Source of the DNA: a bacterium
GTDB lineage: Bacteria > Planctomycetota > JAFGQW01
Reading direction: 5' to 3'
Assembly (NCBI GenBank): GCA_030426805.1
Contig: JAUHXU010000001.1
Coordinates: 480,501 to 544,500 of the forward strand
DNA length: 64,000 nt
The notes beneath the pieces were generated by a model that was given only the letters and a program-made list of their open reading frames with translations, was not told the DNA's origin and made no database searches. Below are positions 7,573 to 16,779 of this stretch, piece after piece. The translations under genes and the position numbers were made by a program. Positions within the stretch are counted from its first letter, which is position 1. Every line of letters starts with the position of its first letter.

Positions 7573-10224
7573 ATGGCGGTGAACGACACGAACGACCCAC
7601 ACGCCGCGCTGCGTCGCGACGTGCGCCTGCTCGGCGATCTGCTCGGACAGACGATCCGTGCGGAGTGCGGCGACGCGATGCTCGAACGGGTCGAGACCGT
7701 GCGGGCTCTCGCGAAGCGCGCACGCCAGGGGGAACCCGACGCCGGCGCCGAGTTGAACCGGATGCTCCAGGCGCTCGACGTCGACGTCGCGGGCCCGGTC
7801 GCGCGCGCCTTCTCGATGTTCCTGACGCTCGCGAACATCGCGGAACAGCACCACCGCAGCCGCCGACGCCGGGATCGCGCCCGCGCCGGCGACGCACCCC
7901 AACGCGGCTCCCTCGACGAGTCGTTCGCCCGCCTGCTCGAGGCGGGCGTCGCGCCGGATGCGCTGCACGCGGTGGCCTCGCGCCTCGGGATCGAACTCGT
8001 GCTGACCGCGCACCCGACCGAAGTCCACCGACGCACGTCGCTGCACATCCACAACCGCATCGCGGTCCTGCTCGCCCGACTCGACCGGGCGGACATCGAC
8101 GCCACACGCACGGCACTCGTCGATCGCCTGCACCGGGAGATCGTCACGCTGTGGCGAACCGACGAGATCCGTCGGCGACGGCCGACCCCCGACGAAGAAG
8201 CGCGCGCCGGTCTCCTCGTCTTCGAGCAGACGCTGTGGGACGCCGTGCCGGCGCACGTGCGCGCGCTCGACGACGCGCTCGAACGCCACACCGGACGCGG
8301 ACTCCCGCGCAACGCGACGCCGATCCGCTTCGGATCGTGGATGGGCGGCGACCGCGACGGCAACCCGAACGTCACGCCCGACGTGACGCGACGGGTCTGC
8401 GCGATGGCGCGGTGGATCGCGGCCGATCTCTACCACCGCGAGATCGCGACGCTTCGCGAGGAGCTGTCGCTCGCCGACGGCAGCGATGAACTGCTCGCCG
8501 CGACCGGCGGCGCGGCCGAGCCGTACCGCGCGCTGTTGCGAGGCGTGCTCGCGCGGCTCGCGAAGACGCGAGCCGATCTCGGTGCCGTCGTGCGCGGCGA
8601 GGCCGAACGCGTGCCCGACGACGACATCGTCGACGAGCGCGAACTCCGCGAACCACTCGAGCTGTGCTGGCGATCGCTCGTCGACACGCGTGCGGAACGG
8701 ATCGCGCGCGGGCGCCTGCTCGACGTGCTCCGGCGGCTCGACGCATTCGGCGTCACGCTCGTGCGGCTCGACGTCCGGCAGGAGTCGACGCTGCACACGG
8801 CGACGCTCGACGCGATCACCGAGCGACTCGGCGTGGGCTCCTACGCGGCGTGGGACGAAGCCGAACGCACCGCGTTCTGCACCCGCGAACTCGCCAACCC
8901 GCGCCCGCTCCTCCCGCTCGACTTCCGCGGGGAGGGCGACGTCGCGACCGTGCTCGACACGTTCGCGATGCTCGCGGAGGTCCCGCGCGCCGACCTGGGC
9001 GCGTATGTGATCTCGATGGCGCGGTCCGCTTCCGACGTGCTCGGCGTGCAGCTCCTGCAACAGAGCTTCGGGATCCGGGAGCCGTTGCCGGTCGTGCCGC
9101 TCTTCGAGACGCGCGCCGACCTCGCGGCAGCACCCGACGTCGTGTCGACGTTGCTCGCGACGCGCGCGTTCCGCGACCGGCTCGACGGGCCGCTGCAGGT
9201 GATGATCGGCTACTCGGACTCCGCGAAGGACGCCGGTCGCCTCGCGGCTGCCTGGGCGCTGTACGAGGCGCAAGAGAAGCTCGTCGGCGTCTGCGAAGCG
9301 GCGGGCGTCGAGCTGCTGCTGTTTCACGGGCGCGGCGGCACCGTCGGACGCGGCGGCGGACCGACACACGCGGCGATCCTGTCGCAGCCGCCCGGCTCGG
9401 TGAACGGTCGACTACGCGTCACCGAACAGGGCGAGGTGATCCAGGCCAAGTTCGGCACGCCCGCGCTCGCGCGGCGATCGCTCGAGCTCTACACGACGGC
9501 GGTTTGCGAGGTGAGCGTGCGGCCGCCCCGCGCGCCGGCCCCGGCGTGGCGCGCGGTCGCGACGCGGATCAGCGAGGCGGCGACGGACGCGTATCGCGGT
9601 ATCGTGCGCGACGACCCGCGCTTCGTCGACTACTTCCGGCAAGTGACGCCGGAGCCCGAACTCGGCACGCTGAAGATCGGCAGCCGACCGGCGCGACGCC
9701 GCACGGGTGGCGGCGTCGAATCGCTGCGCGCGATCCCGTGGGTGTTCGCGTGGACCCAGACGCGGCTGATCCTCGCGTCGTGGCTCGGCGTCGGCGAGGG
9801 GCTCCGCGCCGCGCTCGAGGGGGACGACCGCGACACGCTCCTCGAGATGGCGCGCGATTGGCCGTTCCTGCGCGCGACGCTCGAGATGATCGAGATGACG
9901 CTCGCGAAGTCCGAGCCGCGGATCGCCGAATACTACGAATCGCTGCTCGCCGACGACGCCCTGCGCCCGCTCGGCGATACGCTGCGCGCGCGCCACCGCG
10001 CGACGGAACGGGCGCTGCTCGACGCACTCGGACGCGACACGTTGCTCGCGGCGTCGCCCGTCCTGCGGCGCTCGATCGACGTGCGCAACCCCTACGTCGA
10101 CCCGCTGAACGTCTTGCAAGCCGAATTGCTCCGGCGACTGCGCGCACACGACGACGACGCGCTGCGCGACGCGCTGATCGTCACGATCAACGGCATCGCG
10201 GCAGGCCTGCGCAACACCGGCTGA
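7573..10224 (+). CDS. ppc: Phosphoenolpyruvate carboxylase
   Basis: The 883-residue enzyme makes oxaloacetate from phosphoenolpyruvate and bicarbonate to refill the TCA cycle. The motif VLTAHPTEVHRRT at about 143-155 carries the catalytic His147. WMGGDRDGNPNVT lies near 256-268, GYSDSAKDAG near 546, and the Gly-rich loop FHGRGGTVGRGGGPTH near 583-598. The C-terminus (NPYVDPLNVLQAELLRRLR, then a helix ending in GLRNTG) is canonical, and the length is as expected. The ATG at 7573 is the only one that precedes the conserved N-terminal helices; the frame stays open upstream without family similarity. It is convergent with the desaturase, with only 16 nt between stops. Confidence 0.97.
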   Translation: MAVNDTNDPHAALRRDVRLLGDLLGQTIRAECGDAMLERVETVRALAKRARQGEPDAGAELNRMLQALDVDVAGPVARAFSMFLTLANIAEQHHRSRRRRDRARAGDAPQRGSLDESFARLLEAGVAPDALHAVASRLGIELVLTAHPTEVHRRTSLHIHNRIAVLLARLDRADIDATRTALVDRLHREIVTLWRTDEIRRRRPTPDEEARAGLLVFEQTLWDAVPAHVRALDDALERHTGRGLPRNATPIRFGSWMGGDRDGNPNVTPDVTRRVCAMARWIAADLYHREIATLREELSLADGSDELLAATGGAAEPYRALLRGVLARLAKTRADLGAVVRGEAERVPDDDIVDERELREPLELCWRSLVDTRAERIARGRLLDVLRRLDAFGVTLVRLDVRQESTLHTATLDAITERLGVGSYAAWDEAERTAFCTRELANPRPLLPLDFRGEGDVATVLDTFAMLAEVPRADLGAYVISMARSASDVLGVQLLQQSFGIREPLPVVPLFETRADLAAAPDVVSTLLATRAFRDRLDGPLQVMIGYSDSAKDAGRLAAAWALYEAQEKLVGVCEAAGVELLLFHGRGGTVGRGGGPTHAAILSQPPGSVNGRLRVTEQGEVIQAKFGTPALARRSLELYTTAVCEVSVRPPRAPAPAWRAVATRISEAATDAYRGIVRDDPRFVDYFRQVTPEPELGTLKIGSRPARRRTGGGVESLRAIPWVFAWTQTRLILASWLGVGEGLRAALEGDDRDTLLEMARDWPFLRATLEMIEMTLAKSEPRIAEYYESLLADDALRPLGDTLRARHRATERALLDALGRDTLLAASPVLRRSIDVRNPYVDPLNVLQAELLRRLRAHDDDALRDALIVTINGIAAGLRNTG

Positions 10225-10240
10225 ACTGCCGCGTCCCCAA

Positions 10241-11236
10241 CTACGGGTAGCCGACGAGGCACCGCCGCTCTTCGTCCCAGAGACGATACGACAACGAACG
10301 CAAGCTCGTCCGCAGCGTGATCGCGTTCACTCGCTCAAACATCGGGTCGGCGTTGTGACACGCTTCGAGGTTGTAGTTCGGAATCGCCGGGCTCAGGTGG
10401 TGGAGGTGGTGAAAGCCGATGTTGCCGGAGAACCACTGGAGCACCTTGGGGAGCTTGTAGTACGAGCTCCCCTGGACGGCCGCCTGAACGAAGTCCCAGT
10501 CCTCGCTGCGCTCCCAGTATGCGCCCTCGAACTGGTGCTGCACGTAGAACAGCCAAATCCCGGCTGAGCCCGCGAGCAGGAGCACCGGCACCTGGATCAT
10601 CAAGTACGCCTGCAGTCCGATCGTCAGTGACGCGAGTAGGATCAACAGGGCGATCGCGAGGTTCGTGCCGTAGACGCTCACCCGATCCCGTTTCCCGCGA
10701 AGGCTCACCGCGAATCGTTGCTTCACGACAAACATGTAGAATGGCCCCACGAGAAGCAGGACCAGCGGGTTTCGCATGAGGCGGTACGCCAACCGGGTGC
10801 GTCGCGGTGCGGCGGCATACTCCCGCACCGTCAGCGTCCAGATGTCTCCGATGCCACGTCGATCGAGATCACCGGACGTCGAGTGATGGGCCGCGTGCTC
10901 GCGGCGCCACTGACGGTACGGGACGAACGAGATCACGCTGAGGATCGAACCCACGACATCATTCGCTCGGCGTGAACGAAAGAACGACCCGTGGCCGCAG
11001 TCGTGGGCGATGATGAAGCTACGGACGACCAGACCGGCCGCGGGGATCGCGATCAGGAGCGTGATCCAGTATGAGAGGTGCAGCGTCCAGATCATCAACG
11101 CCCACGCAGCCAGGTAAGGCAGCAACGTATTGAGGAGTTGCAAGACTCCGCGCCCGGTTCGCGGCTGGCGAAAGGGAGCGACGGACGCCTTCCAGTCCGT
11201 CACGACTCCCGCGCAACCGGCGCTCGCCCCCGTCAT
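10241..11236 (-). CDS. Membrane fatty-acid desaturase
   Basis: The 331-residue membrane protein has the three histidine boxes of the acyl-lipid desaturase family: HDCGH at 78-82, HAAHH at 114-118 and HHLHH at 276-280. These bind the di-iron centre that inserts a double bond. Hydrophobic pairs flank them near residues 38-75 and 155-235. Box spacing fits delta-12/omega-type desaturases acting on membrane lipids. It overlaps the preceding gene (11233-11430) by 4 nt (ATGA), so translation is probably coupled. A role in membrane fluidity is family knowledge; position specificity cannot be told. Confidence 0.92.
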   Translation of the reverse strand: MTGASAGCAGVVTDWKASVAPFRQPRTGRGVLQLLNTLLPYLAAWALMIWTLHLSYWITLLIAIPAAGLVVRSFIIAHDCGHGSFFRSRRANDVVGSILSVISFVPYRQWRREHAAHHSTSGDLDRRGIGDIWTLTVREYAAAPRRTRLAYRLMRNPLVLLLVGPFYMFVVKQRFAVSLRGKRDRVSVYGTNLAIALLILLASLTIGLQAYLMIQVPVLLLAGSAGIWLFYVQHQFEGAYWERSEDWDFVQAAVQGSSYYKLPKVLQWFSGNIGFHHLHHLSPAIPNYNLEACHNADPMFERVNAITLRTSLRSLSYRLWDEERRCLVGYP

Positions 11237-11430
11237 GCGCCCGGATTTTCCTCGGACGCCTCGTCGGCGTCCGCATCCAGTCGCTCGTCGTCACCCTCGC
11301 CGTCCACCGGATCCTCCCCGCCCTCGGCGGCGCGACGCTCCACCTTCCGCTGCTGTTTCTCTTCGCGCTTTCGCGCCTTCGCAAGCTCTCGTTGCCGCTT
11401 GCGAAACGTCGCAGGATTCTTTCGTGCCAT
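11233..11430 (-). CDS. Small basic/acidic protein coupled to the desaturase
   Basis: This 65-residue product has a strongly basic N-terminal half rich in Arg/Lys/Gln/Glu (residues 1-33, predicted helix, nucleic-acid-binding-like) and an acidic tail rich in Asp and Glu (about 38-65). No family is recognised. Its stop codon overlaps the desaturase start in ATGA, which supports real translation. It follows the RRM gene at 11472-11744 on the same strand at 41 nt, so RRM protein, small protein and desaturase may be one cold-responsive unit; this is inference. Confidence 0.7.
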   Translation of the reverse strand: MARKNPATFRKRQRELAKARKREEKQQRKVERRAAEGGEDPVDGEGDDERLDADADEASEENPGA

Positions 11431-11471
11431 GATGCCTCCGTCAGCATTGAAGGGGACTCGAGACGATTCGA

Positions 11472-11744
11472 TCAGTCGCGGTATCCGCCTCGTTGCTGGG
11501 TGCGAGGCTTCGCCTCGTTGACCGTCAGCGACCGTCCGCCGAGGTCGACGCCGTTCAGCCGCTCGACAGCCTGCTCACCTGCGGCACGATCGGCCATCTC
11601 CACGAAACCGAACCCACGCGGCCGCCCGGTATCCCGGTCGTTGATCAAGTTGACGCGGGAGACCTCGCCGTACTCGGTGAACAGGTGGCGGACCTCGTCT
11701 TCCGTCGCATCGAACGACAGGTTGCCGACGTAGATATTGAACAT
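11472..11744 (-). CDS. RNA-binding protein with one RRM domain
   Basis: The 90-residue product is a single RRM. RNP2 is IYVGNL at about 4-9 and RNP1 is RGFGFVEM at about 44-51, with a short basic tail (KPRTQQRGGYRD). Such small RRM proteins occur in cyanobacteria, planctomycetes and others and are often cold-induced RNA chaperones. The start was set at ATG 11744, which has GGAG 8 nt upstream; a longer frame upstream has no similarity. It lies downstream of the DEAD-box helicase on the same strand, a fitting RNA-metabolism neighbour. Confidence 0.93.
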   Translation of the reverse strand: MFNIYVGNLSFDATEDEVRHLFTEYGEVSRVNLINDRDTGRPRGFGFVEMADRAAGEQAVERLNGVDLGGRSLTVNEAKPRTQQRGGYRD

Positions 11745-11901
11745 CTCGATACTCCTCGACCCGAGTTGGACTCCGGGCACCGCCTCGGGTCGGTCGGTGC
11801 CTGGTCGACGTCTACGCGCATGCCGCGGTGACGTCGTGGAAAGTAGTCGCACCGCAAGACAGCAGCACGAAACAGACGTGAGTCGTTGCGACGACGTGCG
11901 G

Positions 11902-13059
11902 TCAACGGCGCCGACGTCGAGACGCGGCCGCCGGCTGGCGACGGCGCGGTCGACCCCGATTCGCCGGTGCCGACCGACGTGCGATCGCCGGATCGAATCG
12001 ACGGACACGCAGGTTCAGGCGCCGCTCGATCGTCCGGGCCGCCGGGACGTCCTCGCGCGTGACGAACGTCCACGCGAGGCCATCCTCGCCGGCGCGTCCG
12101 GTCCGACCGATTCGGTGCGTATACGCCTCCGACGTCGCGGGGAGGTCGAAATTGACGACGTGGCTCACGCGGGCGACGTCGATCCCCCGCGCGGCGATGT
12201 CGGTCGCGACGAGCACGTCGAATCCGCCGTCGCGAAAGCCGTCCATCGCTCGCTTTCGCTGCCCCTGGGTCATGTTCCCCTGCAGCGCGACGGCGCGCAC
12301 GCCGGCGCGACACAGGTCGTCGGCGAGTCGTCGCGCGCGATGCTTCGTCCGCGAGAAGACGATCGCGGCCGTGACCGCCTCCTCCTCGAGCAACTGTCGG
12401 AGCAGCGCGAGTTTGTCGCGCTGCGCGACGGTGAAGAACGCGTGGTCGATCGACTGCACCGGCTTGGCGTGCGCCGCCTCGGCGACGCACGGGTCCACGA
12501 GCAGCGAGTCGGCCAACGCGCGGATCGGCCTCGGCATCGTCGCCGAGAAGAGCATCGTCTGACGCTCGCTCGGCAGGCGTGCGATGATCGCGCGAATATC
12601 GGGCAGGAACCCCATGTCCAGCATCTGGTCGGCCTCGTCGAGGACGAGCATCTCGATCCCGTCGAGGCGGGCGCTCCCCCGCCGCATCAGGTCGAGCAGT
12701 CGACCCGGACACGCGACGACGATGTCCGGCCGAGCGCGAAGCGCACGCGCCTGCGGCCCGGTGGGCACGCCACCGAACACGGTGGTCACGCGCACCGCGG
12801 TGAACCGCGCGAGCATCTCGAGATCCGCCCGAATCTGCGCCGCGAGTTCCCGCGTCGGTGCGAGGATCAGGGCGCGTGGCCCTCGGCCGCCGGGCGCCGC
12901 GGCGAGGCGACTGATCATCGGGAGCGCGAATGCGGCCGTCTTGCCCGTGCCCGTCTGTGCGAGGCCCAGAACGTCACGGCCGCGCATCGCGGGGGGAATC
13001 GCCTTCGCTTGAATCGGCTTGGGTGTCTCGAACCCGGCCGCGCGAATCGCACGGAGCAA
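11902..13059 (-). CDS. DEAD-box RNA helicase (RhlE-like); true start probably upstream
   Basis: Counting from TTG 13059, the product has all helicase motifs: Q motif PKPIQ at 13-17, AQTGTGKT at 34-41, PTRELA near 68-73, DEAD at 141-144, SAT at 172-174, RGID near 291 and HRIGRTGR at 315-322. A basic Arg-rich tail follows, as in RhlE proteins that remodel RNA. The conserved pre-Q segment FETLGLPEP lies upstream of the TTG in the same frame (Phe codon 13086-13084), so translation should begin earlier. No in-frame ATG, GTG or TTG is found before it for at least 150 nt. An ATT at 13140 is the nearest rare-start candidate. Confidence 0.92.
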   Translation of the reverse strand: MLRAIRAAGFETPKPIQAKAIPPAMRGRDVLGLAQTGTGKTAAFALPMISRLAAAPGGRGPRALILAPTRELAAQIRADLEMLARFTAVRVTTVFGGVPTGPQARALRARPDIVVACPGRLLDLMRRGSARLDGIEMLVLDEADQMLDMGFLPDIRAIIARLPSERQTMLFSATMPRPIRALADSLLVDPCVAEAAHAKPVQSIDHAFFTVAQRDKLALLRQLLEEEAVTAAIVFSRTKHRARRLADDLCRAGVRAVALQGNMTQGQRKRAMDGFRDGGFDVLVATDIAARGIDVARVSHVVNFDLPATSEAYTHRIGRTGRAGEDGLAWTFVTREDVPAARTIERRLNLRVRRFDPAIARRSAPANRGRPRRRQPAAASRRRRR

Positions 13060-13119
13060 CGGCTCCGGCAGGCCCAGCGTTTCGAACGAGGCGCCGTTGG
13101 ACGCGGCCCGCGCGGGCCG

Positions 13120-13613
13120 TCTCTTCGTGGTGGTGGTAATGGTCTCGATCCCGTCAAGGTCGGCTGTGAAACTCGCGGGCGCGCCAACGCGTCCGGAGCG
13201 TCCTGTCCAGCCAGCAGAGACCGAAGAGGGAGAAAGCGCGTTCCGGTGTGCACCGTCGGGCCCGTGAGGCCGGCGGGATGCGAGCGAGGAACTCTACTGC
13301 GCGCGGGGCCGCATTGCGATGCGGACGATGGCGGAAGCGTAGTTCACCTCCGCGGTCAAAGAAAGTCCCACGTCCTGGCGAGTCGATCGACGTCACCGAC
13401 CCGCCGCCCGGTCCGACACGCGGGCGACGAAACCGTGACACGGATTCGAGCCTCGCAAAAGACGCATCGGCGCGACGCCGAGATGCGGCTCTCATCCGCG
13501 TCTCATCCGCCAATCGAGGCGCACCATCGGCCGAATCCTGAAATCGTCGGAGGGGGTTTCGCGGCGGATGTGCGTTTGCATAATCGCCGCGAGTCACAGC
13601 AGTTGGGTATTCG
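13120..13613. other. Long intergenic region between divergent helicase and LuxR-type genes
   Basis: About 480 nt without a credible gene. It would include a long 5' leader for the minus-strand helicase mRNA, as is common for cold-regulated DEAD-box genes, and the promoter of the HTH gene. A possible plus-strand -10 box CATAAT at 13579-13584, with a weak TTTCGC 16 nt upstream at 13557-13562, lies about 30 nt before the HTH start. Confidence 0.35.
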
Positions 13614-13844
13614 ATGAGCCACACCGACGAAGAGCGCGTATCGACCCTGTCGGGTCGCGAGCGCGAAGTCCTGATCCTGATCGCCGAGGGGCTTCGAACG
13701 CGCGAACTCGCGTCGCGCCTGCACGTCAGCACGAAGACCGTCGACACGCACCGTCAGAACATCATGAAGAAAACCGGGCTCGAGACGATCCCGTTGCTGA
13801 CGAAACTCGCCGTTCGCCTCGGCTGGTCGACGCTCGACAAGTAG
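13614..13844 (+). CDS. Stand-alone LuxR/GerE-type HTH protein
   Basis: The 76-residue protein is almost only a LuxR-type helix-turn-helix: LSGREREVLILIAEG at about 12-26, then LASRLHVSTKTVDTHRQNIM at about 33-52. No receiver, PAS or autoinducer domain is present, so it is a GerE-like minimal DNA-binding regulator or the output half of a split response regulator. The ATG at 13614 gives the usual short N-terminus. Its stop abuts the convergent MFS gene without any spacer. Its targets are unknown. Confidence 0.88.
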   Translation: MSHTDEERVSTLSGREREVLILIAEGLRTRELASRLHVSTKTVDTHRQNIMKKTGLETIPLLTKLAVRLGWSTLDK

Positions 13845-15071
13845 CTACGCGGCGGTCGTGATCCCGCCCACGCGAATCCACCGCGCGACGACGACGGCGA
13901 CGACGAACATCACCACTCCGGTCCCGATGAGCGTGGCTTGCGGCGTGACCCCCTGCTCCGCAGCGATCTTGTAGGCACCCCCGCCGGCCGCGATGAATGC
14001 GAACGACAGCGCGTTGACCGCACCGAGCACACGTCCGCGGGCATCGTGATCCGCGCGCGCCTGCAACAATGCCTGCAACGGGACGATGTAGAAGCCCGAC
14101 GCGAGGCCGAGCGCAGACAGTCCGGCGAGCGCGCCTCCGTAGCTGTGCGGCCACAACGCGAACGCGAGCAGCGCCGACGCGATCGCCAGCGCGCCCCACT
14201 TCACGAGCCCGAGCCGGATCCGATGCTGCGACCAGATGCCCGCGAGCAGTGAGCTGACGCCGATCCCGACGAGCGCACCGGCCATCAACATCGCGATCTC
14301 GGTGTGGTGCTCCGACGCCGACGGGAAGAACGCTCTCCCGAGCACCGGGACCGCCGACAGCACGACCGCGGCGACGAAGTAGAACGACGCCCACGCGAGC
14401 GCCGTGCGCCACAATGGTCGATCGCGACGCATCACCCGAAGCCCTTCGATCAGCGGTGTCCACACGGCGGCGCGAAGCGGCAGCGTCGGCGAATGCGCCG
14501 GAAGCGGCCGGATCCGCCACGCCGCGACGACCCCCGCGACGCTCACCGCGAGCAACCACGGCGTCGCGCCAACGCCCTGTCCGTCGTAGCCGTCGCTGAT
14601 CGCACCGCCCGCGATGATCCCGATGATCACCGCGGCGTTGGTCGTCAGGTTCACGGCACCGTTCGCGCGGCTCAGGTCACCGGGGGCGACGAGCTCGGGA
14701 ATCGCGCCGTACTTCGCCGGCCCGAACAGCGCACTCTGCACCGCGAGCGCGACGAATGCGACCATCGCACCCGAGAACGAACCCACCCCGATCGCGACGA
14801 GCGCCCCCGCGACGACGACGACCTCCGCGAGCTTGAGCGAACGGATCACGCGGTGCTTCGGATAGCGGTCGGCGAACTGGCCCGCGAAACCGCTGAGCAG
14901 CAGGAACGGCAACGTGAACAGCAGCGTGATGTCGCCGGAGACGCCCTCGCCGGTCGTCGCCCGCCAGACACCGGACGTCGCCTGCAGCGTCAGGAACGTC
15001 TTCAGCAGGTTGTCGTTCGCCGCGCCGAGGAACTGCGCGACCAGAAACGCGTGGAACGACCCGCGGGACAC
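13845..15071 (-). CDS. MFS transporter, LplT-like
   Basis: The 408-residue membrane protein has about 12 hydrophobic helices. Its N-terminus FHAFLVAQFLGAANDNLLKT matches the lysophospholipid transporter LplT/Aas group, which flips lysophospholipids inward for re-acylation. GQFADRYPKHRVI near residues 68-80 is the MFS loop 2-3 motif. GTG 15071 was chosen because it lies 2 nt after the rny stop, giving coupled translation and the family N-terminus; longer readings run into rny in another frame. Substrate is inferred from the family only. Confidence 0.85.
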   Translation of the reverse strand: MSRGSFHAFLVAQFLGAANDNLLKTFLTLQATSGVWRATTGEGVSGDITLLFTLPFLLLSGFAGQFADRYPKHRVIRSLKLAEVVVVAGALVAIGVGSFSGAMVAFVALAVQSALFGPAKYGAIPELVAPGDLSRANGAVNLTTNAAVIIGIIAGGAISDGYDGQGVGATPWLLAVSVAGVVAAWRIRPLPAHSPTLPLRAAVWTPLIEGLRVMRRDRPLWRTALAWASFYFVAAVVLSAVPVLGRAFFPSASEHHTEIAMLMAGALVGIGVSSLLAGIWSQHRIRLGLVKWGALAIASALLAFALWPHSYGGALAGLSALGLASGFYIVPLQALLQARADHDARGRVLGAVNALSFAFIAAGGGAYKIAAEQGVTPQATLIGTGVVMFVVAVVVARWIRVGGITTAA

Positions 15072-15073
15072 CG

Positions 15074-16750
15074 TCAGTGTGCGACCGTGGAGATCCGCCG
15101 CTCGCGGATCACCGTCACGCGAATCGTGCCGGGGAACTGGACCTCGTTCTCCAGCTCGCGCGCGATCGACTCGGCCACGGTCCCGGCGTCGGCATCGGAC
15201 GTCTTCTTCGCGTCGAGGATCACGCGCACCTCGCGACCGGCCTGGATCACGTAGACCCCCTCGACGCCCGGACGCGCACTGGCGATCTCTTCGATCTGTC
15301 CCATCCGCACGTTGTACGCCTCGGTCGTGCGACGCCGCGCGCCCGGACGGGCGCCGCTGATCGCATCCGCCGCCTGGACGAGGAGCGGGTAGAGCGACGT
15401 GCGCGGCACGTCCTCGTGGTGGGCCGCGATCGCGTTGATGACCGTCTCGTCCTCGCCGCACGTCTGCGCGATGTCCGCACCGATCGCCGGATGCCCGCCC
15501 TCGCGCTCGTGATCGAGCCCCTTGCCGACGTCGTGCAGGAACGAGCAACGCTTCGAGAGCTTCTCGTCGAATCCGCCCTCGGCGCCGAGCAGGCCACCGA
15601 GCAGGCCGACCTCCTGGGAGTGCTTCAGGATGTTCTGTCCGTAGCTCGTCCGGTATTGCAAGCGCCCGAGGTACGGGAACAGAGCCGCATCCGCATCGAG
15701 TCGGAGCGCTTGCATCGCGCGCCGCCCGGCGCGGACCAGCGCGGCGTCGAGGTCGCCGCGAACGCGCGTGTAGAGCGCTTCGTATTCCTCGGGCGGCACC
15801 GCGCGGAACGTCTCCGCGGATCGACCACGCCGCTTGCCGCCACGCCCGCGCCCGCCACGACCGCGCGAGCGGCCGGCACTCCGCTTCGTCGTGAACGACT
15901 CGGGCGACGCGAGCGCGAGCGCGCACTCCAGCGCCCGACGCGCCGCCTCCCGTCGCACGCCGTCGATCGAGTTGACGACGATCGACTCGCCACCGGCGTC
16001 GAGCGCCAACTCGACACCGGTCGCCGCCTCGAAGGCACTCCACGCGTCGGACCCCGTCGTGAAGGCATGCGTTTCGAGCCGGGCCGCGTCGACCGACACG
16101 ACGAACGAGCGCTCCTCGCGCGCGTGGTTCAGATCCATGCGCTGCGTCACCCGATCGACGATCTCGCGCGCGTAGGCGTCCACCTCGTCGGCGAGCCGCT
16201 CGGTCGAGCGTTCGAGATACCGGGTCATCTCGCGCGAGACTTCGGCGTCGAGGTCGGCGAGGAACGACGCGACCGCGACGTCCTCGTCACGCTCGCACAG
16301 CTCGAGCAGCCGCGCGCGCTGCGCCGTCCGTTCGGCGGCGATGGCGCGACGCGCCTCCCGAATGCGGAACTCCTGCGACCGCACGTCCCGGCGCCCCACG
16401 TCCACCTCGGCCCGCTTCGCGCGAAGGTCGTCGTCGCGCCCATCGAGGTCACCGTCGCGCTCGTCGAGGCGGCGCTCGAGTTCGCCGAGCGTCTCGCGGT
16501 AGTCGTCGAGGTCGTCCCGCGCCGCTTCGCGAATCCGGGTCGCGTGGGCACGCGCCTCCGCGACCGCGACGGTGAGCGTCCGCTCCGCATCGCCGCGGGC
16601 CTCCTCGAGCTGCGCATCGGCCCGCGCTCGCCGGCGCACCTTCGCCCGATACTCGACGAACATGCACACGCCGTAGCCGAGCGCGACCGCCGCAACGGCG
16701 AGCGCGACCTGGACCGTGACGTCGGGTGCGGCGAAGACCATCGCGCCCAT
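15074..16750 (-). CDS. rny: Ribonuclease Y-like endoribonuclease with divergent KH domain
   Basis: The 558-residue protein has the RNase Y layout. There is one N-terminal membrane helix (about 10-33) and a long charged coiled coil (about 35-200). A KH-like segment follows (about 205-285), then an HD domain with HSQEVG near 375, the HDVGKG metal motif near 406 and AHHEDV near 440. RNase Y begins mRNA decay at the membrane. Two oddities stand out. The KH loop normally reading GREG is replaced by a THAFTTGSDA-like sequence, and an Arg/Gly-rich insertion (about 287-310) separates KH from HD. ATG 16750 or 16741 may start. The MFS gene follows 2 nt later. Confidence 0.9.
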   Translation of the reverse strand: MGAMVFAAPDVTVQVALAVAAVALGYGVCMFVEYRAKVRRRARADAQLEEARGDAERTLTVAVAEARAHATRIREAARDDLDDYRETLGELERRLDERDGDLDGRDDDLRAKRAEVDVGRRDVRSQEFRIREARRAIAAERTAQRARLLELCERDEDVAVASFLADLDAEVSREMTRYLERSTERLADEVDAYAREIVDRVTQRMDLNHAREERSFVVSVDAARLETHAFTTGSDAWSAFEAATGVELALDAGGESIVVNSIDGVRREAARRALECALALASPESFTTKRSAGRSRGRGGRGRGGKRRGRSAETFRAVPPEEYEALYTRVRGDLDAALVRAGRRAMQALRLDADAALFPYLGRLQYRTSYGQNILKHSQEVGLLGGLLGAEGGFDEKLSKRCSFLHDVGKGLDHEREGGHPAIGADIAQTCGEDETVINAIAAHHEDVPRTSLYPLLVQAADAISGARPGARRRTTEAYNVRMGQIEEIASARPGVEGVYVIQAGREVRVILDAKKTSDADAGTVAESIARELENEVQFPGTIRVTVIRERRISTVAH

Positions 16751-16779
16751 GCTACCGACGCGCCGGAGGGGCGGCAACC

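Noticed and set aside
7243..9369. Minus-strand open frame of 708 codons
   Set aside because: It is antisense to ppc, whose motifs are unmistakable; the antisense product is a low-complexity Arg/Glu/Asp-rich chain.
13248..13541. Plus-strand open frame of 97 codons upstream of the HTH gene
   Set aside because: It is very basic and of low complexity, with no ribosome site or motif; it is more likely part of the helicase leader region.
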